Source of the DNA: Actinomadura madurae
GTDB taxonomy: Bacteria > Actinomycetota > Actinomycetes > Streptosporangiales > Streptosporangiaceae
Direction: 5' to 3'
DNA: 64,000 nt
NCBI RefSeq assembly: GCF_900115095.1
Contig: NZ_FOVH01000004.1
Coordinates: forward strand, 538,127-602,126
A program made the translations under genes and the position numbers. Positions 62,750 through 64,000 of the stretch are shown piece by piece. Numbering within the stretch: the stretch's first letter is position 1; each line of letters opens with the position of its first letter. Under the pieces are notes generated by a model. The model had not been told where the DNA came from. It did no database searches and was given only the letters and a program-made list of their open reading frames with translations.

Positions 62750-64000
62750 TGGCACGCCTCGCACGTCTCCGGGTTCTCCAGGGAGCAGACGGCCGCGGCG
62801 ACCGTCGTCTGCGCGATCCGCGTCGCCGGACGGGACCGCAGGTAGTAGGTGGTCTTGAGCCCGCTGCGCCACGCGTACGCGTACATCGAGGAGAGCTTGC
62901 CGATCGTCGGCGTCTCCATGAACAGGTTCAGCGAGTGCGCCTGGTCGATGTAGGGGGTGCGGCCGGCGGCCATGTCGATCAGGGCCTTCTGCGGCAGCTC
63001 CCAGGCCGTCCGGTAGAGGGCGCGCATCTCGTCCGGCAGGTCGAGCAGGCCCTGGACGGAGCCGTTCGCCTTCTTGATCGCCTCCCGTACGGCGGGCGTC
63101 CACAGCCCGAGCGACTTCAGGTCGTCCACCAGGTAGCGGTTGATCTGCAGGAACTCGCCGGAGAGGGTCTCGCGCTTGAACAGGTTGGACACCTGCGGCT
63201 CGATGCACTCGTAGCAGCCCGCGATGGACGCGATCGTGGCCGTCGGGGCGATCGCGATCAGCAGCGAGTTGCGGAGCCCCACGTCGGCGACGCGCGCGCG
63301 GAGCGCCTCCCAGGCGTCCGGACGGGACGGTGCCGCGTCCGGGAAATGGTCCGGGTGCAACTGGCCGCGGGCCGTCCGCGTCATGCCGTAGGCGGGCAGC
63401 GGTCCGTGCAGGGCGGCGAGGTCGGCGGACGCGTGGTAGGCGGCCAGCGCGATCTCCTCCGCGATCCGCGTGGACAGCTCGCGCGCCTCGGCCGAGTCGA
63501 ACGGCAGGCGGAGCGTGAAGAACACGTCCGCCAGGCCCATCACGCCGAGGCCGACCGGCCGCCACTTGCGGTTGGCCTTCTCCGCCTCCGGCGTGGGGTA
63601 GAAGCCCCTGTCGATGGTGCGGTCCAGGAACCGGACGGCGGTGCGCACGGTCGAGCGGAGCCGCTCCCAGTCGATCCCGGACGCGTCCACGTGCGCGGCC
63701 AGGTTCACCGAGCCGAGGTTGCAGACGGCCGCCTCCCCGTCCGCGGTCACCTCCAGGATCTCCGTGCACAGGTTGGACAGGTGGACGGTCTGGCCGGGCT
63801 CGGCGGTCTGGTTGCAGGCGCGGTTGGCGGCGTCCTTGAACGTCATCCATCCGTTGCCCGTCTCGGCGAGCGTCCGCATCATCCGGCCGTACAGCTTGCG
63901 GGCCGGGATCTGCCGGACGAACCGCCCCTCCTTCTCCGCCGCCCGGTACGCCTCGTCGAACGCATCGCCCCAGAGGTCGGCCAGCTCGGGGACCTCCTTC
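62746..64000 (-). CDS. nrdA: Ribonucleotide reductase class I, alpha subunit (5' end outside window)
   Basis: The C-terminal part (about 417 residues). Active-site elements: radical Cys in SNLCTEI with neighbouring Asn and Glu, redox Cys in CNLGSVNL, and the C-terminal shuttle pair CEAC. Reduces ribonucleoside diphosphates. The frame remains open to the right edge (an internal Met at 63882 is not the start). Any B12 riboswitch or NrdR box would lie outside the window. Confidence 0.93.
   Translation of the reverse strand, partial: KEVPELADLWGDAFDEAYRAAEKEGRFVRQIPARKLYGRMMRTLAETGNGWMTFKDAANRACNQTAEPGQTVHLSNLCTEILEVTADGEAAVCNLGSVNLAAHVDASGIDWERLRSTVRTAVRFLDRTIDRGFYPTPEAEKANRKWRPVGLGVMGLADVFFTLRLPFDSAEARELSTRIAEEIALAAYHASADLAALHGPLPAYGMTRTARGQLHPDHFPDAAPSRPDAWEALRARVADVGLRNSLLIAIAPTATIASIAGCYECIEPQVSNLFKRETLSGEFLQINRYLVDDLKSLGLWTPAVREAIKKANGSVQGLLDLPDEMRALYRTAWELPQKALIDMAAGRTPYIDQAHSLNLFMETPTIGKLSSMYAYAWRSGLKTTYYLRSRPATRIAQTTVAAAVCSLENPETCEACQ

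Overview
The window is very GC-rich and densely coded, with many GTG starts and ATGA/GTGA/TGATG gene overlaps. Together with the gene content (paa catabolon, actinobacterial Clp ATPase, SigE-family and ECF42-type sigma factors, class F sortase, Nur-type SOD control) this points to a filamentous actinomycete chromosome. The order Streptosporangiales, and an Actinomadura-like genus, is my best guess; that is inference, since no rRNA or other marker lies in the window. I saw no tRNA, rRNA, CRISPR array, IS element or prophage.

Layout. 0-1.5 kb: a rhamnogalacturonan lyase cut by the window edge, downstream of a SigE-family sigma factor, behind a perfect LacI-type palindrome. 1.5-5.5 kb: an Lrp regulator divergent from a three-gene branched-chain 2-oxoacid (or pyruvate) dehydrogenase operon. 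5.5-9.95 kb: a PaaR-type TetR regulator divergent from paaABCDE (phenylacetyl-CoA epoxidase), with a 22-bp operator and a very strong terminator. 9.96-11.3 kb: a translationally coupled chitin operon (AA10 LPMO plus GH19 chitinase) behind a 19-bp palindrome. 11.3-13.3 kb: an AT-richer patch with an orphan membrane protein. 13.3-18.5 kb: GMC oxidoreductase, a small tyrosine phosphatase coupled to a CGNR regulator, and a ClpC-like unfoldase. 18.7-21.7 kb: an O-methyltransferase enclosed by two paralogous AraC regulators. 21.8-26.7 kb: glutamate dehydrogenase with a 17-bp tandem repeat at its 3' end, twin secreted DUF4360 proteins, DUF488 and small unknown proteins. 27.4-32.8 kb: PucR regulator, a secreted polyester-hydrolase-like cutinase, a CocE hydrolase and an orphan gene.

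32.8-41.5 kb: isocyanide-hydratase-like DJ-1 protein with its GlxA-type regulator, a tiny basic protein opposite an anti-sigma-like ATPase, a class F sortase/CHRD-protein pair, arylamine N-acetyltransferase, a large LuxR ATPase and a hemerythrin protein. 41.5-51.3 kb: DUF3140, Orn/Lys/Arg decarboxylase, purC, YccF, MerR/thioredoxin, a GH18 chitinase, an ECF42-type sigma factor with its DGPF/YCII partner, HxlR/NTF2-like pair and a Thg1-like tRNA nucleotidyltransferase. 51.4-60.3 kb: a catabolic block (nitronate monooxygenase, 2-hydroxyacid dehydrogenase, a broken zinc alcohol dehydrogenase, P450, enoyl-CoA hydratase, AidB-like acyl-CoA dehydrogenase, PaaX- and TetR-type regulators, thioesterase). 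60.4-64 kb: Fe/Mn-SOD with a Nur-type box, two related repeat proteins that share an ECF-like promoter, and nrdB/nrdA (nrdA cut by the window edge).

The most interesting signals are: (i) the two small repeat proteins at 61.1-61.7 kb, built as head + n x 16 residues + tail with n = 1 and n = 4, each behind GAAC-N17-CGTT at the same distance from its start; (ii) the PET-hydrolase-like cutinase at 28.7 kb; (iii) the Thg1-like gene at 50.6 kb; (iv) the Nur box before sodF; (v) the alcohol dehydrogenase pseudogene with both an internal deletion and a frameshift; and (vi) a MerR gene that appears one G out of frame with a perfect coupling to thioredoxin.
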